A stretch of 64,000 nucleotides of DNA from Citrobacter sp. (GTDB taxonomy: Bacteria > Pseudomonadota > Gammaproteobacteria > Enterobacterales > Enterobacteriaceae), in NCBI GenBank assembly GCA_019415335.1, contig DXKH01000015.1, forward strand, positions 1 through 64,000, in the 5' to 3' direction. Every line of letters begins with the position of its first letter. The first letter of the stretch is position 1. The notes under the pieces were generated by a model. It did not search any database. It was not told the DNA's origin and saw nothing but the letters and a program-made list of their open reading frames with translations. Below are positions 8,253-17,501 of this stretch, piece by piece. The translations under genes were made by a program, and so were the position numbers.

Positions 8253-9167
8253 ATGTTAAGCAACGAAGCTAAGCGCAAAAGAGAAGCACTTTTCAGGAAT
8301 TACGCAAGCAATGTTGATTTCGTGCTTAACACGCCTCTTCATGAGCAAAGAAGAATATGGGAAGAAGAGGCAATGAATGTTCCGTTACCCGAAAATATCA
8401 GTACAGAAATAGTCGATGAAGAGGGTATTTCAGCAGAGTGGGTGCGACATTGGCAGGCCGAAAAGCGGAAAGTCATTTTGTATCTTCATGGCGGAGGTAA
8501 CCGTCAGGGATCAAGCATCACGCACCGAAAACTGGTTGGTCATATTGTCCATTGTTCAAAAGTGAATGCCCTCACGCTCAACTATTCATTAGCCCCTGAA
8601 AATCCCTTTCCCGCCGGTTTGATAGATGCCAAATATGCCTGGGAGTGGCTATTAGCACAGGGGTATCGGCCTGATGAGATCATTCTCGGCGGTGACTCAA
8701 GCGGTGGAGGGCTGGTTTTATCTCTGCTCCTGCTACTCAAAAGTGAAAATTACCCGTTGCCACATTCCGGTTTCATGTTATCCCCTATGCTCGATTACAC
8801 CTTATTGGGTGACAGCATTTCTTCTTGTGTAAAGAAGGACCCGATGATCTGTATTGAGGATTTACGGCAAACCGTCGCTTACTACTGTTCTGATGCTGAA
8901 ACATCGAATCCACTGGTTTCTCCCCTTTTTGGCGATCTGACAGGACTTCCCCCTCTCCTGATACGGACGTGAAGCGATGAATTACTTCTCGATGACTCGA
9001 TCCGCCTGGCAAGACAGGTGACAGAGGCGGGCGTTAACGTTCAAATTGAAGTCTGGAATGGTTTGTGGCATGTATTCCAGTCATCCGCCGGAAAAATACC
9101 TGAAGCACGCAGGGCGATAAGCAGAATCGCATCCTTTATCCATTCGCAGCCGCTTGGGACGTTGTAG
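8253..9167 (+). pseudogene. Alpha/beta hydrolase (hormone-sensitive-lipase family), broken by in-frame TGA
   Basis: Codons 1-239 encode an HSL-family esterase with the oxyanion motif HGGG (79-82) and nucleophile motif GDSSG (Ser149). A TGA at 8970-8972 interrupts codon 240. The same frame then continues SDELLLDDSIRLARQV to GLWHVFQ and ends at TAG 9165-9167, 304 codons in all. The catalytic Asp (likely 242) and His (273) lie after the stop, so the truncated product should be inactive. A single base change, such as GGA to TGA, explains it. The start has a GAGGCGAGA ribosome site. It is the first gene right of attR. Confidence 0.85.
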
Positions 9168-9762
9168 ATACGGCTCGCGTAAATCGCGTAATAGGATACA
9201 CAGCAGATAGTTAATTAGAGTCTGTAAAAAACCAGGAATAATCTGGCCCTTATTTAACAAGTAAAATATAAAATCGATATTGTATTTTTACAAATAAAAA
9301 CAGATGTACATTTTTATTTTTTCTGACTATATTGAGTGGGAGCGTTTTCTCTTTCTGATTTTTAGAAAGTGAGGGCGTTTCATTATTATGAAAGTGTTTT
9401 TATCTTTAATGTAATGACCATTATTCTGAAACTTATCGTTTTAGCGGCCGTTTACACCCTTAATTTTATATTCTGCTGGTTCTCGCTTGCCGCCTGAAGA
9501 TAATATTTCGTTATAAAATAAAGGGATTTTTGTCAGGGAGGACGTTTTTTAATTAATCAGAATAATGGAAGTTAGATACCAATTATCTTAATTGGCAGGC
9601 GGTACTCCATTCCAGATGGTTAGTATTCGCGAGATATTTCTTAATAAAACAATGTAATGGTTCTATTTGCAACCATTAGCTGAAAAACATTCTTTCAGAG
9701 TCCTCGAAAAAAACATCGCTGCGACACTGGGAATGAATACGCTTGATCTGGAGGACTGACAG
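9168..9762. other. AT-rich non-coding stretch before the autotransporter
   Basis: 595 bp with no credible gene on either strand. Strongly AT-rich, with several TATAAT- and TTGACA-like words, so it probably holds the autotransporter promoter and is a likely H-NS target. I cannot single out a start site. Confidence 0.6.
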
Positions 9763-12700
9763 GTGATTCAAAGGACATTGAAAAGATTATTATTTGCTGT
9801 ATCAGGTTGTGTCGTTATATATGCTTTTCCTGTCGACTCGGCGGAATTAGGGAGCGGAACAACAACGATTACTTCGGGGAATCACACCATAAGCCCTGAT
9901 AATGTCGATGAAGATGGGATTATTGAGCTAGATGTCAGCGGACTAGATTTACCATACGCTCGACAGTATCCGCTTATCTATACCCAGAATGGTACGATCA
10001 CTATCGCTATCGCTCAAGGTAAAACCTTATCTGCTAAAGGACGTAATAATCATGCCGCGGATGACCGTGGCAGTGCAACGTTCCATGCCTGGCAAAGAGG
10101 TTCGTATCCGGGCAGTTCTATCATTTTTACTGGGGGTAATGTCGTTGTCAGTAATACCGTTCCGGGAGCCTCTAATGAAATCTATGCCATCTTCGCCAGT
10201 CCTGGCGGGATACTGAAATTCCTCAGTGATGGGGATAACAAAATCAATCTCTCAGTAGATATGGACGCGGTTGATACACCGAATCGTGGAAACCACCGAA
10301 CGGGTATTGCTCTTCATGGCGGTGAACTGGAATTTGAGGGGGGAATATTTGACGTTAAGGTTAATGGCGCGTCTGGAAGTAATGCTATCGATGGGCGCAA
10401 CGGAATAACCATCGCGGCAAACAGCACGATGAACGTCACGGCTGATGAAATTCGTATTGATACGAATCAAACGGCTATTGGGGTCGCGGGGAGTACGGGA
10501 TCGACCAGACCTTCGGATGTCTATAATGCTAATAATAAAGTGAGCTTTGCGGCAGAATTGATTTATTTGAAGGGGTCTCAGGGAATTATCTCGATGTTGA
10601 AAAACAACCTTCGAAGCCGCACCAGTTTTAATTTCACTGGCGAGACAGTTATTGAGGCTGTGGCCTATGATGGCCCGAGGAGTCACCCCGATGACTATGT
10701 TGGGGGGCATATTATTGCTGGCAACGCGACAACGTTCGAATTCAATGGTGGCGTAACATTGACGGGTGAAGACCTGACGCCACTTGGTACGAGTTCGGGG
10801 TATGAACTCAAAGGCGTTACGCTGGTGAACAGGTCATCACTTGTCGCCAATGGGGATTTTCATCTTCGTAGCAACGGTGGCCACCAGAATACGGGTTTAC
10901 GGATATTGGAAAGTCAGGCCGAGTTCAATGGGCAAACGCAGATCGCCATGTTAAATGGCGTCGAATCGGCTACCGCGATTTATGTTGATGGTCAGCCTGG
11001 AATAACCACTCACGCTAAATTTCAGGATGACCTGACAATTTCAACGGCGGGTTCTCATGCGACTAAAATTACCGGGATCGAAGCTCTCTCTGCAGGCACA
11101 GTAGATATCCAGAAAGGGTTGTATATTAACGATAACCCATCGATTGACTGGTCTCTTTTTTCAACGGGTGCCGACAGCCGGATCGATGCAAACTCATCGG
11201 GAACCGGGATCGTACAGGTCGAAGGTAATATCGGCGCGGCTGACAGCGGCACGCTGGAGATGACACTCAACAACGTAGACTCGTGGTTAAAAGCGACCAG
11301 TTATACCGCCCGCGATACGGCTAGGGCCGGCACCCTGAACATGAATATTTCCAATGGTGCGGTGTGGGAGGTGACCGGTAATTCGCATGTCACTAATCTG
11401 TTGTTACAGGGAGGGCGAGTGAATATGCTTGCGCCGGGCAACGCTGGCGCGTTTAAGACATTGACTGTCGATGGCAATTATACCGGCGGTGGAACCCTGA
11501 CAATGAACACGGTACTCGGAGGGGATAACGCCGCGACGGACAAACTCATCGTCGAGGGGAATACCTCCGGCCATACGCTGGTGGCAATCAACAATATGGG
11601 GGGCATGGGAGCGCAGACGATCGAAGGGATTGAAATTGTCAATGTCGCAGGAACCTCCAGTGGGACTTTCGAGAAAGAGAGTCGTATTGTTGCCGGGGCG
11701 TATGATTACAATGTTATCAGGCGTGGTAGTAACTGGTATTTAAGCAGTGTAATGAATCCCGTTGACCCAACAAATCCGACGAATCCAACGAACCCGACTG
11801 ACCCGACCGATCCAGGTGCGCCTGCTTCGCCAGAAATGCCGCAAACACCGGTACACCCCGGAAGCCCGTCACAGATGCGCCCGGAATTCGGCAGCTATCT
11901 GGCAAACAACCTGGCCGCAAATACTCTGTTCATCACGCGACTTCACGATCGTCTGGGTGAAACGCAGTATACCGACGCGCTGACGGGTGAGAAGAAAACC
12001 GTCAGTATGTGGATGCGTAACATGGGAAGTCATACGCGGTTTAACGATGGCAGCGAACAGTTAAAGACCCAGAGCAATAACTATGTATTGCAGATGGGGG
12101 GCGATCTGGCACAGTGGAGTACAGATGGTCTGGACCGCTGGCATCTTGGGCTCATGGCGGGCTATGCCAATAGTTGTAACCGCACCACGTCAGCGATAAA
12201 CAACCATGATTCCCGTGGCAAGGTTGAGGGTTACAGCGTAGGCCTTTATGGCACGTGGTATGCCAACGAGCTCGATAAGTCCGGTAGCTATGTGGACACC
12301 TGGTTGCTCTATAACTGGTTTGATAACACCGTCAATGGTCAGTATCAGGCAAGTGAAGCGTATAAATCCAAAGGCATCACGGCTGCGGTTGAGGCGGGTT
12401 ACAGCCTGAAAGTTGGTGAGAGCCAGCAATTGACCTACTGGATCCAACCGAAAGCCCAGGCAGTCTGGATGGACGTGCAGGCGGACGATCATCGGGAACG
12501 CAATGGCACACAAGTAAAAGCAGATACCTCAGGTAATCTGATGACCAGTTTGGGCGCCAGAGCATACTTCAATCGTAAACCCACTGTCGAAGCAGACAAA
12601 ATGGCCGGTATCCAGCCATTTGTTGAAGCGAACTGGATCCACCACTCACACAGCCCGCGAGTCACTATGGGTGAGGTGCAAAATGATGTCCAGGGAGTGA

Positions 12701-12840
12701 AAGACCTGGCTGAACTGAAAGTTGGTGTGGAAGGGCAACTCACTTCTCGACTGACCGTCTGGGGTAATGTCTCCGGGCAAATGGGGAGCGACCGTTATCG
12801 CAATGCGCAGGGAATGGTAGGCGTGAAATATAACTGGTAA
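9763..12840 (+). CDS. Classical (type V) autotransporter adhesin-like protein
   Basis: 1025 aa from a GTG start. A signal peptide covers about residues 1-27 (LLFAVSGCVVIYAFPVDSA). The passenger (about 28-660) is Gly/Asn/Thr-rich beta-helix sequence ending in a pertactin-like junction (GNYTGGGTLTMNTVLGGDNA, DKLIVEGNTSG). A PTNPTNPTNPTDPTDP linker lies at about 664-708, then a pertactin-family beta-barrel ending VGVKYNW with the terminal aromatic residue needed for Bam insertion. No serine-protease GDSGS motif is visible, so adhesion or biofilm formation is more likely than proteolysis. The MarT/FidL-like genes downstream in the island suggest a MisL-like regulatory link. Function unproven. Confidence 0.9.
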   Translation: MIQRTLKRLLFAVSGCVVIYAFPVDSAELGSGTTTITSGNHTISPDNVDEDGIIELDVSGLDLPYARQYPLIYTQNGTITIAIAQGKTLSAKGRNNHAADDRGSATFHAWQRGSYPGSSIIFTGGNVVVSNTVPGASNEIYAIFASPGGILKFLSDGDNKINLSVDMDAVDTPNRGNHRTGIALHGGELEFEGGIFDVKVNGASGSNAIDGRNGITIAANSTMNVTADEIRIDTNQTAIGVAGSTGSTRPSDVYNANNKVSFAAELIYLKGSQGIISMLKNNLRSRTSFNFTGETVIEAVAYDGPRSHPDDYVGGHIIAGNATTFEFNGGVTLTGEDLTPLGTSSGYELKGVTLVNRSSLVANGDFHLRSNGGHQNTGLRILESQAEFNGQTQIAMLNGVESATAIYVDGQPGITTHAKFQDDLTISTAGSHATKITGIEALSAGTVDIQKGLYINDNPSIDWSLFSTGADSRIDANSSGTGIVQVEGNIGAADSGTLEMTLNNVDSWLKATSYTARDTARAGTLNMNISNGAVWEVTGNSHVTNLLLQGGRVNMLAPGNAGAFKTLTVDGNYTGGGTLTMNTVLGGDNAATDKLIVEGNTSGHTLVAINNMGGMGAQTIEGIEIVNVAGTSSGTFEKESRIVAGAYDYNVIRRGSNWYLSSVMNPVDPTNPTNPTNPTDPTDPGAPASPEMPQTPVHPGSPSQMRPEFGSYLANNLAANTLFITRLHDRLGETQYTDALTGEKKTVSMWMRNMGSHTRFNDGSEQLKTQSNNYVLQMGGDLAQWSTDGLDRWHLGLMAGYANSCNRTTSAINNHDSRGKVEGYSVGLYGTWYANELDKSGSYVDTWLLYNWFDNTVNGQYQASEAYKSKGITAAVEAGYSLKVGESQQLTYWIQPKAQAVWMDVQADDHRERNGTQVKADTSGNLMTSLGARAYFNRKPTVEADKMAGIQPFVEANWIHHSHSPRVTMGEVQNDVQGVKDLAELKVGVEGQLTSRLTVWGNVSGQMGSDRYRNAQGMVGVKYNW

Positions 12841-13021
12841 GTGTGGTCCGACATTTCATCAGTAAGGAAAGGGGCAGGGTAAACCTGCTCCTTATTTCTT
12901 TGGGCCTGACCAGGGCTCCGTTCCTGTAAACAGTAAAAGATTGGTCGTCTGTCTTCGTTTCAAAGGGTATCTTTAGAGTGAGCATGGAATTTCCTGCACC
13001 CGTTGCCACGAGAGAACGACC

Positions 13022-13828
13022 ATGAAAAAAGATGTTCATCAGGTAAAACAGCACCGCTGTGTGATCCCTGATATTGAAATACTGTCGTTATATTCAGAGC
13101 GTGCTTTCCCACGTCACTCCCATGATCAATTTGGCATCGGGGTTTTCACCCACGGAAGCCATCGCTCATGGAGCAATATCGGCAATGTCAATGCGGTAAC
13201 AGGGGATATTATCATGGTCAATCCCGGCGAAATTCACGACGGGATCCCCGCTACGGGTCCACGGGGCTGGCACATGCTGTATATCAATCCCGACGTCTTT
13301 ATAAAAGAATGGAATACCGACTTACCGACAGGTGATTTAACCCTGAAACCGGTGGTTCACGATCCCGCTCTTGGCCTGATGATTCGGCAGTTTTTTAGTC
13401 AATCGGCTACTGGCGATCCCGACACCATGGCGATTGAAGAACTGATTATGCGCTGTCTGATGCAGGTTGGACAGCACCACACACTTTCCACCGCACAGCC
13501 TATTCCGTATTCTCCGACTGTACGCCGGGTAAAAGAGTTCATCGATGATGCCCCGGAAGAAAACATCACCCTCGCGGGGCTTGCCAACCTGTTCGATATC
13601 ACCCGTTTCCAGCTCATTCGCTCTTTTTCCCGGGAAGTGGGGATTACGCCACATGCTTATCTTCTGCAGTCCCGGGTCCGGCTGGCAAAAAAACTCTTAT
13701 CACAGGGTAAAAGAACGGTTGATGTTGCGGTGATGGCTGGTTTTTCCGATCAAAGCCATCTCACTCATGCGTTTCAGAAGCAGACGGGCATAACACCGGG
13801 GCAATACCGCTCCGCCGTACTTGATTAA
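13022..13828 (+). CDS. AraC-family transcriptional regulator
   Basis: 268 aa. An N-terminal cupin-like effector domain (HSHDQFGIGVF, GDIIMVNPGEIHDG) is followed by two helix-turn-helices in the AraC signature (ITLAGLANLFDITRFQLIRS and VDVAVMAGFSDQSHLTHAFQ, then GITPGQYR). This architecture is common in regulators of adjacent amino-acid exporters. The LysE-type gene starts 83 bp downstream on the same strand, so it is the likely target. The ligand is unknown. Confidence 0.92.
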   Translation: MKKDVHQVKQHRCVIPDIEILSLYSERAFPRHSHDQFGIGVFTHGSHRSWSNIGNVNAVTGDIIMVNPGEIHDGIPATGPRGWHMLYINPDVFIKEWNTDLPTGDLTLKPVVHDPALGLMIRQFFSQSATGDPDTMAIEELIMRCLMQVGQHHTLSTAQPIPYSPTVRRVKEFIDDAPEENITLAGLANLFDITRFQLIRSFSREVGITPHAYLLQSRVRLAKKLLSQGKRTVDVAVMAGFSDQSHLTHAFQKQTGITPGQYRSAVLD

Positions 13829-13911
13829 CCGTCTGCAATTTTTTACAAGATCTGCAGGGTTATCCTGATAAACACTGACTCTCTTCGTATGTGTTTACCA
13901 GAGAAAACGTT

Positions 13912-14532
13912 ATGCAGATCAGTATCGAGTTCTTATTAACCTCATTTATTGTGATTATTTCACCGGGAACCGGTGCGATCTATACCATTGCGATGGGGTT
14001 ATCGCGCGGTGTCGCAATAAGTTTGCTGGCGGCCGTAGGATGTACATTGGGGATTGTTCCGCATATGTTGGCCGCCATCACGGGATTAGCCGCCATTTTC
14101 TACTCCAGTGAAATGGCGTTCACTGTCATCAAATATGCCGGGGTCGTGTGGCTGTTGTATATGGCGTGGAATATCATAAAGGAGAAATCAACGTTGCAAC
14201 CTGATGATTGCGACGTTTCACAGTCAGGCGCGAAGGTGATCCTGCATGCGATATTTATCAATCTGTTAAATCCAAAATTGTCACTGTTCTTTTTGGCTTT
14301 CTTACCGCAGTTTATTCAAACCACGTCCTCCGCACCGGCAACTGACATGCTGATATTGAGCCTGATATTCATGTTAATGACACTGCTTGTGTTTATGCTC
14401 TATGGCATTTTTTCGTCCTTTATGCGCAGCAAAGTGCTAAACCATCCTACGATTTTATCCGGATTACGAATCCTGTTTTCGTGTGGCTTCGTGAGTCTGG
14501 CTGTGAATTTATTTTTAACACAGCGCACTTAG
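13912..14532 (+). CDS. LysE/RhtB-family amino-acid exporter
   Basis: 206 aa, mostly hydrophobic, with about five or six membrane helices. The N-terminal family motif is present (SPGTGAIYTIAMGLSRG, then LLAAVGCTLGIVPHMLAAITG), as is NLLNPKLSLFFLAFLPQF. The family exports amino acids or related metabolites using the proton gradient. The start MQISIEFLL at 13912 is chosen because the residues before it add no membrane or family sequence and an AGAGAA ribosome site precedes it. It lies directly after the AraC regulator; a RidA-like gene converges on it. Substrate not predictable. Confidence 0.9.
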   Translation: MQISIEFLLTSFIVIISPGTGAIYTIAMGLSRGVAISLLAAVGCTLGIVPHMLAAITGLAAIFYSSEMAFTVIKYAGVVWLLYMAWNIIKEKSTLQPDDCDVSQSGAKVILHAIFINLLNPKLSLFFLAFLPQFIQTTSSAPATDMLILSLIFMLMTLLVFMLYGIFSSFMRSKVLNHPTILSGLRILFSCGFVSLAVNLFLTQRT

Positions 14533-14630
14533 GAACAGTAATGTCTGCGAGAGGGGTTTCGTTGAAGACTTTTCTTGCAGTGTGACAGGTTATCGCACTG
14601 CAAGGGAGGTCAGTAATACGCGGGGGAATA

Positions 14631-14993
14631 TTATCGGCACGCAATGGCGTCAAGTTGAAACAACATTCCTGATGCTCCGCCGCGATGGGCAAATTCAGTC
14701 TGAATCGATTTTCTGGCAGGAAATTGGCCGCTAAATCGTTGTTTCATGACGTTCTCCATGACCGGAATATCCCACACATCACGGAACAGGGCGTCAATTT
14801 TAACAACAGATTCCAGCGTCAGGCCAATAGTGTTGAGCCTTTCACTCAGATTATCAAATGCGCCATTGATTTGTGCCTCAATGGATTGCCCGATATTCCC
14901 GACACAGTAACTCACAAAGACAAAACCGCCAACTTCAACCATACCGGAAAGTGCCCAGTCTTCATTTATTTCATGCCTTGTTATTATCGCCAT
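14631..14993 (-). CDS. RidA/YjgF-family protein
   Basis: About 120 aa with RidA-fold sequence: GGFVFVSYCVGNIGQSIEAQ, LTLESVVKIDALFRDVWDIP and LFQLDAIACR. RidA proteins deaminate reactive enamine/imine intermediates from PLP enzymes. The conserved active arginine of E. coli RidA (in VARLPKD) cannot be aligned with certainty: here FAHRGGASG carries an insertion, so it may belong to another Rid subgroup. An alternative start lies at 15005. It converges on the LysE exporter gene. Confidence 0.85.
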   Translation of the reverse strand: MAIITRHEINEDWALSGMVEVGGFVFVSYCVGNIGQSIEAQINGAFDNLSERLNTIGLTLESVVKIDALFRDVWDIPVMENVMKQRFSGQFPARKSIQTEFAHRGGASGMLFQLDAIACR

Positions 14994-15695
14994 AATGTAT
15001 CCCATTATCTTTTAACATTAAGTGGTCATTATCTTTCATCATACTATCTTCACGTCATGTAGCAATAAATGAATATTTTTATAGGGAGAGGAAAAAAGGT
15101 CAGATGACCTTGAAAACGTTGATCACTATACTTTGTGAATACATCAATGTTGTCATTTCGTTGTGCACGATGGTGTGCTTCTCGATTCTGGTAATAAATT
15201 AAAATTATTTTTGGAAAGCCAATCCGTTGTAAAGTAAAAGTAACGTATTTAAGCTTCTTATTTCCGAATGGAATATCCTGATTTTTAACCTGGAGTTGCT
15301 ACTGAAGAGATGCTATCTCAGGGAAAGGTGACTAATCAGTGTCCCGTGCATTATCATCTTTTTGTGTACTGATGACTTATGTTATTCATATGTTGTCTTA
15401 TAAATCAGGTGGTTGGAAGCCTCATTTTCTCATAAGATGGTTGATATATTTCATTTAAGGTCGTTTAAGGCTATTTAAAATGACAATTTAAGATATTTAC
15501 AGCAATAATCAATATCACAAAGGCAGTCAGTGTCTTTGTGGTGTGACCGTCTAATTTTTTAGCTTAAATTATCAGGAGTGTCGCTATAGGCGAAAGGAAT
15601 CGACTATGCAAGCGGTAATAAATATAAAATTACAAAAAGGCAAGTCTGGTATGCACTTTTAAACATTGAAAATATCGCTGTTACGAATGGAGTGA
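14994..15695. other. AT-rich intergenic region before the LuxR-type gene
   Basis: About 700 bp. Apart from a possible 18-codon ORF at 15606-15662, no gene is supported. The base composition is very AT-rich, as for horizontally acquired, H-NS-silenced promoters. It should hold the divergent promoters of the RidA-like gene and the LuxR-type gene. Confidence 0.5.
15606..15662 (+). CDS. Possible 18-aa leader ORF
   Basis: ATG to TAA encodes MQAVINIKLQKGKSGMHF, preceded by AAAGGA with 8-nt spacing, and ends 33 bp before the LuxR-type gene. It could be a translated leader or a chance ORF; nothing beyond the ribosome site supports it. Confidence 0.2.
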   Translation: MQAVINIKLQKGKSGMHF

Positions 15696-16211
15696 ATGAT
15701 GCATATATTATCATATGATCAGTATTTTATTGTCGGTTTGCAGCAAATACTATTTTTTACCGGACTTGATAAATCACATGATATTGTCGTTTTTGATCCG
15801 GGAGGCGGCAATATTTATATTACCAACAGTGCAGAGTGCCTTCGAGCGGGTACCGCAGATACGTTAACGCATTTTACACAAATCAGATGCTATTCATTGA
15901 CAAAGAATGCGCCTCTAACGGAATACTTTTACGTGCTGGATCAGGTCAAGCAGAATAAGAGAATTCCTCTGCATACCCGATCATTGTCCAACAGGGAACG
16001 GGTAATCATTGAATATTATCTGGCGGGTCTGGGAAAAAGGGCAATTGCACGCACTATGTTGCTCAGCGAGGGCGCTATCAGTAATAGTCAGTTAAGAGCA
16101 CTACGGAAGATGAACATGAAAAATATTCCATTGTTTCTGCAAGTCATGCGCAACTGGTGTGCATTCAGAGCCAAATATACCTGTGAATGTAATATCAGAT
16201 TTCTGTCATAG
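15696..16211 (+). CDS. LuxR-type (NarL-like HTH) transcriptional regulator
   Basis: 171 aa. The C-terminal region (about 96-140) is a LuxR helix-turn-helix: LSNRERVIIEYYLAGLGKRA, then ISNSQLRALRKM. The N-terminus (MMHILSYDQYFIVGLQQILF) resembles the shortened, phospho-acceptor-less input domain of RcsA/BglJ/EcpR-like enterobacterial regulators of surface structures. The second ATG (15699) is an alternative start. It stands alone on the plus strand upstream of the CPCC and ToxR-like genes. Target unknown; adhesin or exopolymer control is a reasonable guess from the island content. Confidence 0.85.
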   Translation: MMHILSYDQYFIVGLQQILFFTGLDKSHDIVVFDPGGGNIYITNSAECLRAGTADTLTHFTQIRCYSLTKNAPLTEYFYVLDQVKQNKRIPLHTRSLSNRERVIIEYYLAGLGKRAIARTMLLSEGAISNSQLRALRKMNMKNIPLFLQVMRNWCAFRAKYTCECNIRFLS

Positions 16212-16336
16212 GCTTTAAGAATTAATGATTACCCTACACTGATAATTCGGCGTCCGTCGGGCAGAATGCTCAGGGGACGACATTGCGATGACAGCGCAAC
16301 TTGTCCAGTAAAAAGAAGTGATAAAAGAGTGAGGCT

Positions 16337-16615
16337 ATGTCATCAATCAGGAGATCCTTGAGGATGAAAGTGATAAAAGCAACAAGTATGAACATCGGGC
16401 AATTAAAAACAGTAAAGCATGTGGCTATTATGGAATTCAAAACGTATCGCTGCCCTTGTTGTGGGGGGATAATGTCTGGCTATGAGTGCTGTCGGATCTG
16501 TCACTGGATTTGTGATCCCGCCCAGTTAGCAGATCATGATTTATCAGAAGGAAGAAATGCGTTAAGTCTTTATGAGGCCCGGGCTGCATTCAAAAAAGCC
16601 AAAGGACATAGCTGA
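16337..16615 (+). CDS. CPCC-type cysteine-rich small protein
   Basis: 92 aa. Residues 38-86 match the cysteine-rich CPCC family: YRCPCCGG, YECCRICHW, then a short acidic link and LSLYEARAAFKKAK. The cysteine pairs suggest a zinc-ribbon-like fold. The family has no established function and often occurs singly in accessory DNA. The ~31 residues before MEFKTYRCPCC are unlike the family, so translation may instead start at the internal ATG 16430. GAGTGAGG lies before the upstream ATG. Confidence 0.7.
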   Translation: MSSIRRSLRMKVIKATSMNIGQLKTVKHVAIMEFKTYRCPCCGGIMSGYECCRICHWICDPAQLADHDLSEGRNALSLYEARAAFKKAKGHS

Positions 16616-16656
16616 TACCCCAAATGACATCATGCCTTGAAAGACTGAACCCGGTG

Positions 16657-16673
16657 CGCGTAGACGATACGCG
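16657..16673. promoter_or_regulatory. Palindrome upstream of the ToxR-like gene, possible operator
   Basis: CGCGTA, 5 bp, TACGCG, located 49 bp before the ToxR-like ATG in the only intergenic gap of this cluster. Its position suits an operator or a leader hairpin. No known binding consensus is recognised. Confidence 0.35.
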
Positions 16674-16721
16674 TGGCGAAGGACCGTTTTTTGGGGGGAT
16701 AACAGGATTTATCCAAAGGAC

Positions 16722-17501
16722 ATGGCGATGAAATTGTACTTAATAAATGGAACGGTAGAGTTCAATCCGCAGACCCGAAGCCTGAAAAATCAATTGACTG
16801 GAGAGGTTGTTTATTTACAGCAGCCCGCTGCGACATGTTTCCTTTATCTGATTCAGAATCAGGGTGTCATTATCACGCAAAAGGAACTGGTAACAGAAGG
16901 CTGGAAAGAGCGTGATGTCGTGATTATGCCAAATACGTTTTATCAGACTATTTTAACACTGCGTAAGGCACTGGAAGAGATAGGTTTACCAAGAAACATG
17001 GTAAAAACGATTTCCCGACAAGGGTTAACATTGTCATCAACCATCGTGGTTGAACCGCATCCTCTGCAGAATATTACCATTTCTGAAAGTCCATCGGTCA
17101 AAACGGCGGTCAGCGAAAATGTATTGCCAGAAAAGACACCAATAATAAAACTCCGCGGGTTAGGAATAGGGATATCATTCTTCTTGATCGCGACGGTAAT
17201 AAACTGCATTTTTATGTATCAGAATCGCTTGAAGATGCCATTTCAGAATGTTGTGGCGATGCCCCTGGATAAAAAGACAGACAATGGCTGTCATATCTAT
17301 TATGAAGTGACGCAACCAGTCACTGATAATTACGATGAGCTAATAGAAAAGCATCCGCAATTTTGCCAAAACAATAATTATATCTTTCTTACTGGTTACG
17401 CTAATACTGGACGTACTGCGGCATTTATCTGTAACAACGATGTTCGGTTTGATACAGAGGCATTTTGTTCATCTCTTTTTGTCTGGAATCGAAGTCAATG
17501 A
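16722..17501 (+). CDS. ToxR/CadC-type membrane-bound transcriptional regulator (MarT/YqeI-like)
   Basis: 259 aa. An OmpR/PhoB-type winged helix spans about residues 5-108 (LQQPAATCFLYLIQNQG, ITQKELVTEGWKERD, TFYQTILTLRKALEEIG). A single membrane helix lies at about 147-166, with a ~90-residue periplasmic tail bearing four cysteines (GCHIYY, PQFCQN, FICNND, AFCSS) that could form disulfides. The layout matches Salmonella MarT and E. coli YqeI, each followed by an overlapping small membrane protein gene, as here (ATGA overlap). MarT activates the autotransporter gene misL, which makes the autotransporter at 9763-12840 a candidate target. Confidence 0.85.
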   Translation: MAMKLYLINGTVEFNPQTRSLKNQLTGEVVYLQQPAATCFLYLIQNQGVIITQKELVTEGWKERDVVIMPNTFYQTILTLRKALEEIGLPRNMVKTISRQGLTLSSTIVVEPHPLQNITISESPSVKTAVSENVLPEKTPIIKLRGLGIGISFFLIATVINCIFMYQNRLKMPFQNVVAMPLDKKTDNGCHIYYEVTQPVTDNYDELIEKHPQFCQNNNYIFLTGYANTGRTAAFICNNDVRFDTEAFCSSLFVWNRSQ

